Source: Caryophanales bacterium UBA2753 (GTDB taxonomy: Bacteria; Bacillota_I; Bacilli_A; RFN20; CAG-826). Taken from it: a DNA stretch of 64,000 nt. Both the position numbers and the translations under genes were made by a program. Positions 1 to 7,899 of the stretch are shown here, one piece after another. Position 1 is the first letter of the stretch. The number at the start of each line of letters is the position of its first letter. The stretch lies in the NCBI GenBank assembly GCA_002353275.1, contig DEJH01000026.1, positions 20,135 through 84,134 on the forward strand, written 5' to 3'. The notes below the pieces were generated by a model that was not told the origin of the DNA, made no database searches, and saw nothing but the letters and a program-made list of their open reading frames with translations.

Positions 1-1235
1 GGGACAACGTAGACTTTGCTCTCTTTAAAGAGTTCTGCTGCTTGCTCAGCAGCTTTAATCATATTGGTTTCATTTGGAAGAAGGATGATTTCGTCAGCGT
101 TAACATATTTGAAAGCATCAATCATTTCAGCGACAGAAGTATTCATGGTGGTGCCACCATTGATAACCATGTCGGTGTGGAGTTGGTTTTGGAATAAATC
201 AATAATTCCATCTCCTTGAGCAATTGCGACAACTGCAAACTTCTTTCTTTCTTGTTGACGTTTTTTATCTTCTTCAAGTAATGAATTATGTTGTAAGGCC
301 ATGTTTTCCATTTTAAAGGAAACAAATTCGCCAAATTTTTGAGCGTATTCAATTACTTCGTATGGTTTTTTAGTGTGAATGTGGACTTTAACGATAGTGC
401 CAGTTTGGAAGCAGACTAAGGATTCTCCGTGATTTAACATCCATTTAGTGAATTCATCGATATCAAATTCTGCGATATTGATTTTACTCACTAATAGTTG
501 GAGCAAGAATTCAGTGCAATAACCGAATTCGAGAACGCTATTTTCGTTAAATGCAGAGTAGTCAATTGATGACTTACTTTCATTATTTTTATTTAATTCT
601 TCACCTTCCACTGTAATCTCTTGTCCAGTGACAAAAGCTAAGAATCCCTCATAAATGGTAAGTAATCCCTTTCCACCAGAGTCAACCACTCCGTTTTCTT
701 TTAAAACAGGTAAAAGATTTGGAGTGTTATCTAAAGAGACTCTCATGAAGTTAACCACTTTTGTGAAGAAGCTATCGAATGTATCTTCTTCTCTTATAGA
801 TGGGATTGCTTCTTCAATAGATTCTCTAGCAACGGTGAGAATAGTGCCTTCGGCAACGTCCGCGCAGGCTTTATATGCGTTTTTATAAGCAGCGACCATC
901 GCGTCTTTAAAGTCACTAACAGTGATTTCTTTCTTTCCTTTAACAGAATCAGCAAACCCACGGAAATATTGACTAGTTAAAACACCAGAATTACCTCTAG
1001 CTCCAAAAAGCATTCCTCTAGCGAATTCATCAGCGATGATATGAACTGGTGCGTTTTCATCACTTATGGTTTTTAGACCATTTTGATAGGTGAGTTTCAT
1101 GTTTGTGCCTGTATCTCCATCTGGAACAGGAAAAACATTCAAATCATTAATGATTTTGAGATGGGCTAATAAATTTTTATATCCATATTCGAGCAGTTCA
1201 TTAAATGTTGAACCGTTCATTTTATTTGTGTTCAT
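1..1235 (-). CDS. fakA: DAK2/YloV family protein, fatty acid kinase catalytic subunit FakA (partial, 3' end outside window)
   Basis: Translated from ATG at 1233-1235, preceded by AAAGGAGA at 1243-1250. About 411 codons are present and the frame is still open at base 1, so the C-terminus is missing (family length is about 550 aa). The N-terminal DhaL-like ATP-binding domain shows the motif NVFPVPDGDTGTNM, whose aspartates bind Mg-ATP, and GARGNSGV. It is followed by a long middle region and the start of the C-terminal domain. In Firmicutes FakA phosphorylates fatty acids held by a DegV-type FakB partner, feeding phospholipid synthesis; no fakB is in this window. The usual upstream neighbours (rpmB, asp23) are absent here. 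Confidence 0.85.
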   Translation of the reverse strand, partial: MNTNKMNGSTFNELLEYGYKNLLAHLKIINDLNVFPVPDGDTGTNMKLTYQNGLKTISDENAPVHIIADEFARGMLFGARGNSGVLTSQYFRGFADSVKGKKEITVSDFKDAMVAAYKNAYKACADVAEGTILTVARESIEEAIPSIREEDTFDSFFTKVVNFMRVSLDNTPNLLPVLKENGVVDSGGKGLLTIYEGFLAFVTGQEITVEGEELNKNNESKSSIDYSAFNENSVLEFGYCTEFLLQLLVSKINIAEFDIDEFTKWMLNHGESLVCFQTGTIVKVHIHTKKPYEVIEYAQKFGEFVSFKMENMALQHNSLLEEDKKRQQERKKFAVVAIAQGDGIIDLFQNQLHTDMVINGGTTMNTSVAEMIDAFKYVNADEIILLPNETNMIKAAEQAAELFKESKVYVV

Positions 1236-1286
1236 TTTAAAATCTCCTTTATTACCTTTAGTTAACTAAAAATATTAAATGGGATT

Positions 1287-1964
1287 CTATTCTAATTTTT
1301 TGATGGTTTTATTAGCTTGATTAGTATTCCAGAAGAAATACACAATTGAAGATATAACTGCAACGATAATCATCACAGGCAAAATATTGAAGTGACGATT
1401 AACTTCGTTAGTGGTGTCTTTATAAATTAAATAAGCGGCAATAGAAATTGAAAGATATATATATAGGTATTTGATATAGAGATCATCTTTCTTTTTGGTC
1501 CAAGAATAACCAGTATATAAAAGTAAACCAGTCATTACAAAATATGGAGCGTTTCTCATGAGGGTCATGAAGATGTTATTTTGGAAGAATGAATCATCCA
1601 CTAAAGAAATGACAATCTTAAGGACCGCTAAAGAATAAATCGCAATGTCTAAAGAGGCACTGTTCTTATTTTGATATTTGATTTTGTATAACCAATAAAA
1701 GAAAACAAATAGCAAAGTAAAAATAATCGAGGTGACAAATTGTCCAACTCCAAAATATTCATATAAATCAATTAAAGATACTCCAACATTTTTTAATAGT
1801 TTAGGAACTAAGCGGAATCCTTCTCCAATAGAGATTGAAAAGCCTAATAAACCTAAAGCGATATAATTCAATCTCTTATGCGATTTTCCAATTAAAAATA
1901 ATGAGAAAATAATTCCTGATAGGAGAAATGCTAAATCTAATATTGATTCAAACATGGGTGTCAT
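1287..1964 (-). CDS. Seven-TM membrane protein of unknown function
   Basis: 225 aa with about seven hydrophobic segments (roughly residues 8-27, 32-52, 70-93, 100-122, 133-155, 165-183, 195-217) and short loops. I recognise no family motif. It lies 6 bp after the secreted nuclease gene on the same strand and has no clear Shine-Dalgarno, so it is probably co-translated with it. An in-frame ATG three codons in is an equally possible start. The pairing suggests an association with the nuclease or its export, but this is inference from position only. Confidence 0.6.
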   Translation of the reverse strand: MTPMFESILDLAFLLSGIIFSLFLIGKSHKRLNYIALGLLGFSISIGEGFRLVPKLLKNVGVSLIDLYEYFGVGQFVTSIIFTLLFVFFYWLYKIKYQNKNSASLDIAIYSLAVLKIVISLVDDSFFQNNIFMTLMRNAPYFVMTGLLLYTGYSWTKKKDDLYIKYLYIYLSISIAAYLIYKDTTNEVNRHFNILPVMIIVAVISSIVYFFWNTNQANKTIKKLE

Positions 1965-1970
1965 ATTTGA

Positions 1971-4166
1971 TTATTTTCTTTTCTTTCTTAATAGTAGTAG
2001 TGTTGTGCCACTCATCAATATAATTGAAGCCACAACGATAACTATTATATATGTTTGATTAGAATTGTAAACATTTTCAATATGAATTGAAACAAATGCA
2101 TAATTGGTTTCAAATGGATATTCATCTAAATTTGCTTTTGCCCAGGCAAGATATCGACTAAGGGCATTAGTATATTTATTGCCTTCATTATTTTCGAAAG
2201 ATTCAACGTACTGACTCTCTAAAGAAAGAAGAGCTTTTTTAGCGTTCACATATGTATTTTGAGAGATACATAATCCTGTACCTTGACCAGAATAATTAGG
2301 GTCATCCATGTGCATATATCCATCAATCCAAGTTTGAATTGGATCGACATCGCTACTACCTTGTGAGACAACAGTTATATATGAAAGATAAACTCTTTTC
2401 TTGCTGGAAATTGTGATTGTTGAAATGTTTTGACCAGAAAGAGTTACTTCTTTTTCACTTAAATCGGCTTCAGCACTTACAGATTGTTTAGAATCTACAT
2501 TAGTTTCAATATAGAGAGTTGGATCATCAGAAGTATTGTATCTTTTAACACCGACTTTTATTTTGCTAGCGGCTACTTTTGCAGAATCTGCTAAGTTAAT
2601 TGTAAATTTGCCAATAACCGAACTCGATCCTAACTTCAATCCTGTTTTACCTTGATAGACTTTAGAAGAATTAGAAATTGAAGAAACGTTTTCTGCACCT
2701 GAGGCAATTAAATTTTTAATGTTATTATCGCTTGTTTCTCCTGAGGCATCGCTAGTAGCATCTTTGAATTTAATCGTGTAGTCTTGGGATACAACATTAT
2801 TGACAGTAATTCCAGGTATGGTAATTGAGAATTCACCTAAGGTGCCAACCACACTTCCTGTTCCATATGTTAATGGAGAAGGCGACCAAGTGACTTGGCT
2901 AGTAACTACTTCAAAAGAACCACTAACATATGTAGCTCTGACTGTTAAACCAGTAGGATCAAAATTCTCTCCAGCGTTATATGTATTTTTTGATGGAGCT
3001 CCGATATAAGTTAATCCATTCATTTTATCGATAGTTAAACCACTTACTGTAACTTGAAGTGAATCCCCTCCAAAAGAGTAGGTACCAATAACACTAGCAG
3101 AAGTTACTGGTGTCCAAGTCACTGAAGAGGTGACGTTTGAATTTGTGTTATCGTCAAAAAAAGCAGTAACAGTTAGTCCGTTTGGATTAAAAGAGGTGCC
3201 CTCTTTATATGTAGTTTGAGTTGGAGAGCCAGTAAGAACTAAATTTGTTAATTTTTTCGGCTCGACAATTGGCTCGTTTTTAAAGACCGCTCTAGCATAT
3301 TCTGGATGATCGATATATGGATTACGATTATGTTGAAAATCTTCATAAATTAATTGATTTCTATGACTTTCAAAATTGTCGACTGGGTCTAATTCATGCC
3401 AGTTAAGAAGAGTATCTAAATATCCCCATTTTCCTCCAGTAGAATCGGTTCCAGTTGTTAAGGTTAAATTTGCATCACTTCCATCCGCATTATAATAGCG
3501 GGTAGCCATGTAAAATAAGGCTCTAGCAACATCGCCTTTATATTCATCAGCAGGTTCAAATGTTGAGCCACTAAATTTGCATTCAGATTTTGTGCCATAG
3601 TGGTTTTCAGTATATGAACCCCCATTAGCGAATGGATGATTACTTCTTGTATTGTTTAACTTTTCATCACTTGCTCTTAAGTGGTGGAGGTCTTCATATG
3701 CGGTTCCTGATTTATTTGCACTGACCCCATTAATTCTTGCCCATATATGTTCTTTATTCCATATATAGCCAGAACTAACTCCTCCATTAGAACCACCTCC
3801 GTGAAAGTGATTAAAATCGCTTCTTTTACTCGTGTCATTATTATAGTCAGCATATAAAAGCCACATGATTGGGTTCTCATCGTTTGGATCAGGAGAAACC
3901 TCCCAGTTACGATCTGTGTATTTCATATCGTGCTCGAGAGTGTTATAACTTCTTCTAGTGTGACCTTTGATTATGTTATAAAGCGCAACTTTCAAAGTAT
4001 CACCTTTCATATTGGAGGTGATGTTTTTGTAATAATCCTCTACTGAAACAGGAGTGAAATCAGCTTTCACTTCATTTACTTTATTAGGAGTGATATTCGA
4101 TAACGACGCTAAACTGAGACCGGCGAAAATTATTGTCCCGGCGATAATGAGAAACTTATTTTTCAT
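1971..4166 (-). CDS. Secreted, membrane-anchored endonuclease I with bacterial Ig-like repeats
   Basis: 731 aa. An N-terminal signal peptide (MKNKF then a hydrophobic stretch to about residue 24) precedes an endonuclease I (EndA/NucM-type) domain with WNKEHIW at 136-142, DLHHL at 159-163 and NNTRS just after, matching the family His and Asn/Arg positions. Two Ig-like (Big_3-type) repeats follow at about 305-450, then a beta-rich region, an alpha-helical module ending near 700, and a C-terminal TM helix with a basic RKKRK tail and no LPXTG. It should cleave DNA outside the cell while tethered to the membrane. The HxW motif continues with Ala instead of the usual Pro. A -10 box TATAAT lies at 4185-4190 (minus); no Shine-Dalgarno is visible. 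A paralogue lies at 46204-48657. Confidence 0.8.
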   Translation of the reverse strand: MKNKFLIIAGTIIFAGLSLASLSNITPNKVNEVKADFTPVSVEDYYKNITSNMKGDTLKVALYNIIKGHTRRSYNTLEHDMKYTDRNWEVSPDPNDENPIMWLLYADYNNDTSKRSDFNHFHGGGSNGGVSSGYIWNKEHIWARINGVSANKSGTAYEDLHHLRASDEKLNNTRSNHPFANGGSYTENHYGTKSECKFSGSTFEPADEYKGDVARALFYMATRYYNADGSDANLTLTTGTDSTGGKWGYLDTLLNWHELDPVDNFESHRNQLIYEDFQHNRNPYIDHPEYARAVFKNEPIVEPKKLTNLVLTGSPTQTTYKEGTSFNPNGLTVTAFFDDNTNSNVTSSVTWTPVTSASVIGTYSFGGDSLQVTVSGLTIDKMNGLTYIGAPSKNTYNAGENFDPTGLTVRATYVSGSFEVVTSQVTWSPSPLTYGTGSVVGTLGEFSITIPGITVNNVVSQDYTIKFKDATSDASGETSDNNIKNLIASGAENVSSISNSSKVYQGKTGLKLGSSSVIGKFTINLADSAKVAASKIKVGVKRYNTSDDPTLYIETNVDSKQSVSAEADLSEKEVTLSGQNISTITISSKKRVYLSYITVVSQGSSDVDPIQTWIDGYMHMDDPNYSGQGTGLCISQNTYVNAKKALLSLESQYVESFENNEGNKYTNALSRYLAWAKANLDEYPFETNYAFVSIHIENVYNSNQTYIIVIVVASIILMSGTTLLLLRKKRK

Positions 4167-4254
4167 ATCTTTTAGTACCTAGTTATTATACCATTTAAAA
4201 AATATTTTTAAAGTGTAGCAAAAACATCGATTACAACTAAATATAAAAAAAGTA

Positions 4255-4286
4255 TTAACATTTTCTAAAAAGACAATTATAATTGT
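4255..4286 (+). promoter_or_regulatory. Promoter of the 77-aa microprotein, with palindrome on the -10
   Basis: TTAACA at 4255-4260, a 17-nt spacer, then TATAAT at 4278-4283. A perfect 14-bp palindrome ACAATTATAATTGT (4273-4286) covers the -10 box, so a dimeric repressor could sit there; AT-rich palindromes can also arise by chance. Confidence 0.6.
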
Positions 4287-4315
4287 TGCGTTAATTAACA
4301 AAGGAGAACGTTAAA

Positions 4316-4549
4316 ATGACATTTGATAAATGGTTCGAAAAACAAAGCAAACTCGTTAAAGTTATTCTCTTATTGATCCCATTCGTTGGTTGGGTTTGCG
4401 AAATCCTTGTTAGAGTTTCTGCACTCTTAAGAAAAACCTCAACCCTCAACCTCATCGGTTTATTGGTCTTTGGTTTCTTCGGAGCAGTCTTACAATTCGT
4501 TGACTTATTTGCTGAAATTCTTACCGACAAATTACTCTTACTCGAATAA
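4316..4549 (+). CDS. Small hydrophobic protein (77 aa), unknown
   Basis: Starts at ATG 4316 with AAAGGAGAA just upstream at 4300-4308. An amphipathic basic N-terminus (KWFEKQSK) is followed by two hydrophobic segments (about residues 14-34 and 46-66), so it is probably a two-pass membrane microprotein. A strong own promoter and a hairpin terminator make it a monocistronic unit. C-rich synonymous codons (ctc, atc, ttc) resemble those of the ribosomal genes, suggesting high expression. I do not recognise a family. The opposite-strand frame of similar length has no ribosome binding site and was not chosen. Confidence 0.65.
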   Translation: MTFDKWFEKQSKLVKVILLLIPFVGWVCEILVRVSALLRKTSTLNLIGLLVFGFFGAVLQFVDLFAEILTDKLLLLE

Positions 4550-4570
4550 TTTTAGGAAAAAGAGAAAAAT

Positions 4571-4594
4571 ACACTCGTTCGCGAGTGTTTTTTT
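4571..4594 (+). terminator. Rho-independent terminator with UUCG tetraloop
   Basis: Stem ACACTCG (4571-4577) pairs with CGAGTGT (4582-4588) across a TTCG loop, followed by a run of eight T. It ends the microprotein transcript. Confidence 0.9.
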
Positions 4595-4599
4595 GTGTT

Positions 4600-4623
4600 A
4601 AAAAAAAGAAACCCATTAGGGTT
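4600..4623 (-). terminator. Terminator of the 74-aa gene
   Basis: On the minus strand AACCC-TAAT-GGGTT (4623-4610) is followed by a long T tract (the A run at 4600-4609 on plus). It sits back to back with the plus-strand terminator. Confidence 0.75.
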
Positions 4624-4626
4624 ATC

Positions 4627-4851
4627 TTACATAGCGATTCTTTGAATTCTGAATCGATTGTCGTAGTCAGAAACGTATTCGATATTATGGATGTCGTTAT
4701 TGACGTAATATTCCTCTTCTACTCTCAAGTTATCATTATGTTTTTGATAGTAAGAGAAGATATAGTCAATCGCTTCACTTCTAGAGGAGAAAGCTTGATT
4801 ATAGATTTTCACTTTCCCATTGATGATCGCTGTAAGCATGTACTTTTTCAT
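4627..4851 (-). CDS. Small basic/acidic protein (74 aa), unknown
   Basis: ATG at 4849-4851 is chosen because AAGGAGG (4859-4865) sits 7 nt upstream. An in-frame GTG at 4920 would lie almost on the transcription start and inside a putative leader, so it is rejected. The protein is soluble and Tyr-rich (IDYIFSYYQKHND, VEEEYYVNND), with no family I can name. It has its own promoter and terminator. Confidence 0.6.
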   Translation of the reverse strand: MKKYMLTAIINGKVKIYNQAFSSRSEAIDYIFSYYQKHNDNLRVEEEYYVNNDIHNIEYVSDYDNRFRIQRIAM

Positions 4852-4856
4852 TGATA

Positions 4857-4904
4857 TACCTCCTTCTTTTTGCCTTTTATAGTCTTGCTTAGGACTAGGA
4901 GGTA
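4857..4904 (-). promoter_or_regulatory. Leader inverted repeat that can mask the Shine-Dalgarno
   Basis: On the minus strand TACCTCCT in the leader (4904-4897) is an exact 8-nt complement of AGGAGGTA (4864-4857), which contains the Shine-Dalgarno of the 74-aa gene. The 32-nt loop holds a short AGTC/GACT stem. Pairing would hide the ribosome site, suggesting conditional translation. This is a sequence observation; the regulation is inferred. Confidence 0.45.
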
Positions 4905-4920
4905 AACTTACTAGCAGCAC

Positions 4921-4951
4921 ATTATAATAGTCTTATTTTTGACTAAGTCAA
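4921..4951 (-). promoter_or_regulatory. Promoter of the 74-aa gene
   Basis: Minus strand: TTGACT (4951-4946) and TATAAT (4926-4921), spacing 19 nt; an alternative -10 TATTAT would give 16 nt. Transcription would begin near 4914, giving a leader of about 60 nt. Confidence 0.5.
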
Positions 4952-4962
4952 GAGGTGAAAAG

Positions 4963-4986
4963 AAAAAAGACGCATTTTGTGCGTCT
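4963..4986 (-). terminator. Terminator overlapping the antitoxin stop codon
   Basis: Stem arms at 4968-4974 and 4980-4986 (AGACGCA/TGCGTCT, 5-nt loop), with the A run 4963-4968 giving a U tract on the minus strand. The hairpin begins inside the stop codon of the antitoxin gene, leaving no room for a downstream toxin gene. Confidence 0.85.
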
Positions 4987-5234
4987 CATTTGAAGAAGGA
5001 CAAGTCCTTTGCAACAATTTTTCCATCTTTGATGTCGCGTATTGCTTTTTCTAACATCTCGATGTACTCCTTGTTGTGAAGTCTTTTTTGCATATCGTTG
5101 TAGTCTTCGACAGACATAAGAACTACATTCTTTTCTCCTTTACGAGTAACAACGATAACTTCGCTTTCGTCACAGGCTTTGTCACAATAAGATTTTAATG
5201 AATTTCTCAAGGTTGAATAATTAACTGCTAACAT
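4986..5234 (-). CDS. Phd/YefM family antitoxin, orphan
   Basis: 82 aa with the YefM N-terminal dimerisation and DNA-binding pattern: MLAVNYSTLRNSLKSYCDKA, then VIVVTRKGEKNVVLMSVEDYNDM, the most conserved stretch of the family, then a charged C-terminal helix that normally wraps the toxin. GGAGG at 5244-5248 supports the start at 5234. Such proteins repress their own promoter and neutralise a RelE/YoeB-type RNase. No toxin gene adjoins: a terminator follows at once and ribokinase lies upstream. It may be a solitary regulator or serve a toxin elsewhere. Confidence 0.85.
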   Translation of the reverse strand: MLAVNYSTLRNSLKSYCDKACDESEVIVVTRKGEKNVVLMSVEDYNDMQKRLHNKEYIEMLEKAIRDIKDGKIVAKDLSFFK

Positions 5235-5254
5235 TAATTTTTACCTCCGAAATT

Positions 5255-5294
5255 ATTGTATGGCAAAAAAACAAGTTGTGCAATTTATTGTACA
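5255..5294 (-). promoter_or_regulatory. Antitoxin promoter and TGTACA operator
   Basis: Minus strand: TTGCAC (5283-5278), 17-nt spacer, TACAAT (5260-5255). Just upstream lies ATTGTACAAT, holding TGTACA at 5289-5294, the core hexamer known from E. coli yefM-yoeB operators. This fits autorepression by the adjacent YefM-like protein. Confidence 0.6.
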
Positions 5295-5295
5295 A

Positions 5296-6177
5296 TTATT
5301 TAATTTCGTTTTTATGAGGCAAAGCGATAATCGCTCCTTTTCTTGTTACAGTTATAGAAGAACATAAAGAGGCAAATTCCATTGCTTCTTTTACATCTTT
5401 TCCTTCAGAGAGTTTGTTAACAAAGGCTCCAATATATGAATCTCCAGCTGCAGTAGTGTCTATCGCATTAACTTTATGAGGTTTAGCTTCATACATCTCT
5501 TTTTTATTCACTAAGATTGAACCTTTTTCTCCTAAAGTAACGATGACATTCTTACATCCTTTACTTAGTAAGATTCTTGCTCCTCTTAATACTTCTTTTG
5601 AATTACTAAGAGCTTCTAATTCGTGTTCGTTAGGGATGAGGTAATCGATATATTGATATATTTCTTCACTTACCTTTTTAATTGGGGCAGGATTAACAAC
5701 CACTAACATGCCTTTTTCTTTTGCGAATTTGATTGAATATTCAATCGTTTCAATTGGACCTTCAAATTGAGTGAGGAAAATATCTCCTTTAGTAAATAAG
5801 TCTTCATTATCTTTAATGTCATTAATGGTTAAATCATTATTCGCTCCTTGAACGATTAAGATTCTATTTTCTGCATTCTTCTCTTCTAAGATGATAAAGG
5901 CTACTCCTGTTGGCTCTTTACTAACTTTTAGTCTTGTATCTAATCCTTTTTCCCATAGGAAGGTTTTCACTCTATGACCATTATGATCATCTCCAACCGC
6001 CCCAATAAAGGAGACTTCACTTCCTAAAAATAAAGCGGCACAAGCTTGATTAGCACCTTTACCACCAATATTTTGGAAATAGCTATCCGCAATAGTGGTA
6101 GTGCCTTTAGTTGGAAGAAGTTGAGTGAAAATGGTGTTATCAATGGCAATAGAGCCAATAACTAGGATGTGTTTCAT
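5296..6177 (-). CDS. rbsK: Ribokinase
   Basis: 293 aa from ATG 6175-6177 (MKHILVIGS), which overlaps the stop of the nucleoside hydrolase as TAATG and has AAGGAGAT 8 nt upstream; a longer in-frame start is less likely. PfkB-family motifs are NIGGKGANQA (sugar binding, about residue 37) and DTTAAGDSYIGAF near 240, with the catalytic Asp in AAGD. It phosphorylates ribose to ribose-5-phosphate. Coupling to a nucleoside hydrolase indicates that the ribose comes from nucleosides. Other PfkB sugar kinases are possible, but context favours ribose. Confidence 0.85.
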   Translation of the reverse strand: MKHILVIGSIAIDNTIFTQLLPTKGTTTIADSYFQNIGGKGANQACAALFLGSEVSFIGAVGDDHNGHRVKTFLWEKGLDTRLKVSKEPTGVAFIILEEKNAENRILIVQGANNDLTINDIKDNEDLFTKGDIFLTQFEGPIETIEYSIKFAKEKGMLVVVNPAPIKKVSEEIYQYIDYLIPNEHELEALSNSKEVLRGARILLSKGCKNVIVTLGEKGSILVNKKEMYEAKPHKVNAIDTTAAGDSYIGAFVNKLSEGKDVKEAMEFASLCSSITVTRKGAIIALPHKNEIK

Positions 6178-7094
6178 TATTTGCATCTCCTTAAATGGTC
6201 GAAAATAATCTCCCAATATTTATCTATATCTACTGATGTTGCGACTTTACAGTTAGTTATAGTGGATTTTTTGCATCTTGTTTGTCCGGCTTTTTCGCTT
6301 TCTGATGTATCGATTTCCACTAACATATCTTCAAAAGTGAAGACAGTTGGATCAATTAAAGAAATAATAGTGGCAGGATCATGAAGTGGTCCAGCTTCTA
6401 AAGAGAAGAAACTTCTTTGGTTTTCATTAAAGACCTTCATTAATTTAACAAATAAATCACTTCCTTTAGTGTTTATTTTGCTTGCTTCCTCTACTATTTT
6501 TTCTCTAACTAAAATTTTTCTTGTTACATTTAATCCAAGCATTCTTAATGGGACACCACTTTTAAAACAGATATCAGCTGCTTCAGGGTCCACTAAAATG
6601 TTGAACTCAGAGTATTCGGTGATATTTCCTTTTCCAGTGCTTCCACCCATTAAAACTATTTCATCTATGTGTTTAAGTATTTCCCTATTATGTAAGATTG
6701 CTTTAGCAAGATTAGTCATTGGTCCAGTAGTAACAACTGTTACATGTTCATTACTAAGTAAAGTGTCAATTATTAGTTGATACCCTTCTCTAGAATCATA
6801 CTTCTCTTCATAATTAGGAAAAATAAATCCATCTAATCCACTTTCTCCATGGATTTCAGGACAAATCATAACTTTTCTTTTTAATGGAGTAGGGCTTCCC
6901 TTTGCTAAAGGAACATTCTTGTTAAAGAAATTAAGTAAATTAAGGGCGTTCTTACTAGTTTTCTCAATTGTTTGATTACCACTAGAAGTAGTAACAGCGA
7001 GTAAATTCAATTTATCAGAGTAACAAGAAAGAAGTAGGGCAATCGCATCATCATGCCCTGGATCACAATCTAAAATAATATTTATTTTTGACAT
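6177..7094 (-). CDS. Inosine-uridine preferring nucleoside hydrolase
   Basis: 305 aa. The N-terminal DCDPGHDDAIAL (residues 9-20) is the Ca2+-binding aspartate cluster of the IunH/RihA-B-C family. The conserved VVTTGPMTNLA and EIVLMGGS follow mid-protein, and GPLHDPATI near residue 240 carries the conserved His-Asp. It hydrolyses ribonucleosides to base plus ribose. It lies 4 bp after folD and overlaps rbsK by one base, so one transcript should make both halves of nucleoside-to-ribose-5-phosphate conversion. Substrate preference cannot be read from sequence. Confidence 0.88.
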   Translation of the reverse strand: MSKINIILDCDPGHDDAIALLLSCYSDKLNLLAVTTSSGNQTIEKTSKNALNLLNFFNKNVPLAKGSPTPLKRKVMICPEIHGESGLDGFIFPNYEEKYDSREGYQLIIDTLLSNEHVTVVTTGPMTNLAKAILHNREILKHIDEIVLMGGSTGKGNITEYSEFNILVDPEAADICFKSGVPLRMLGLNVTRKILVREKIVEEASKINTKGSDLFVKLMKVFNENQRSFFSLEAGPLHDPATIISLIDPTVFTFEDMLVEIDTSESEKAGQTRCKKSTITNCKVATSVDIDKYWEIIFDHLRRCK

Positions 7095-7098
7095 CTAC

Positions 7099-7899
7099 TT
7101 ATATTTTATATTTTTTCTTGTAGATTTTTAATAAGTTCTCAATTAATGATAATCGGGTTAATAAACCTACTCCACCAGGAACCGGGGTTTGTAATCTTAC
7201 TGGTAAATTCGGTTTAGCGTCACCATGAAGTCCAGTTTCATCTCGAGAAATACCAACATCAACAATGACAGCGTCTTTTTTATATTCATAACTTTCATCT
7301 AAATAGCCTTGTTTACCAATAGCAATAACAATGATATCAGCGTGTTTTACATAAAAATGCATGTCTTCTTTACTGGTTTTTGAGTGGACAACAGTGACAT
7401 TACAGTTTTCTTTCAAAAGAAGTTTCGCCATTGGTTTACCAACAATATTACTTCTTCCCATCACTAAAGCGTTTTTACCCTGTAAAAGGATGTTCTCAGC
7501 GTGAAGATAATCAATAATTCCTTGCGGAGTGCATGGATTAAGTTGACTTAATGGATGAAAACCATCGACATCTTTTTCTGGAGAAATTGCGTTTTTAATC
7601 TTCTCCTCATTAATATGTTTTGGTAGAGGCATTTGGACGATAAAAGCGTCTACTTTATTATCCTTATTTAATATATTAATAATATTAAGGAGTTCTTCTT
7701 CAGTAGTGGAAGTTGGTAATTTCTTAAGTTCAGCATTTATTCCAAGTTCACTCGCGTCTTTAAGTTTTCCTTTAACGTAAGCATTACTAGCGACATCGTC
7801 ATTAACTTGGACAATAACTAAAAATGGTTTAATAGCTAAACCACTTACATATTCTTTTATCTCTTCTTTTCGTTTAGATACGAATTCTTTAATGGTCAT
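7099..7899 (-). CDS. folD: Methylenetetrahydrofolate dehydrogenase/cyclohydrolase FolD
   Basis: 266 aa, slightly shorter than the usual 280-290. Motifs: SNAYVKGKLKDASELGI (about 38-54) with the catalytic Tyr and Lys; PEKDVDGFHP; VMGRSNIVGKPMA for NAD(P) binding; TPVPGGVGLLT near the C-terminus, where many homologues have GPMT. It interconverts 5,10-methylene-, methenyl- and 10-formyl-THF for purine and dTMP synthesis. The start codon overlaps the dCMP deaminase stop (ATGA, 7896-7899), which implies translational coupling. Confidence 0.93.
   Translation of the reverse strand: MTIKEFVSKRKEEIKEYVSGLAIKPFLVIVQVNDDVASNAYVKGKLKDASELGINAELKKLPTSTTEEELLNIINILNKDNKVDAFIVQMPLPKHINEEKIKNAISPEKDVDGFHPLSQLNPCTPQGIIDYLHAENILLQGKNALVMGRSNIVGKPMAKLLLKENCNVTVVHSKTSKEDMHFYVKHADIIVIAIGKQGYLDESYEYKKDAVIVDVGISRDETGLHGDAKPNLPVRLQTPVPGGVGLLTRLSLIENLLKIYKKKYKI

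Noticed and set aside
16..888. Plus-strand open frames at 16-219 and 655-888
   Set aside because: They are shadows of the minus-strand fakA gene, which shows strong family motifs across the same bases.
4585..4854. Plus-strand frame of 89 codons over the 74-aa gene
   Set aside because: Starts inside the T run of a terminator, has no ribosome site, and lies opposite a gene with promoter, Shine-Dalgarno and terminator.
4900..4920. GTG start at 4920 for the small minus-strand gene
   Set aside because: It would lie within a few bases of the predicted transcription start, without a ribosome site, whereas ATG 4851 has AAGGAGG at 7 nt.
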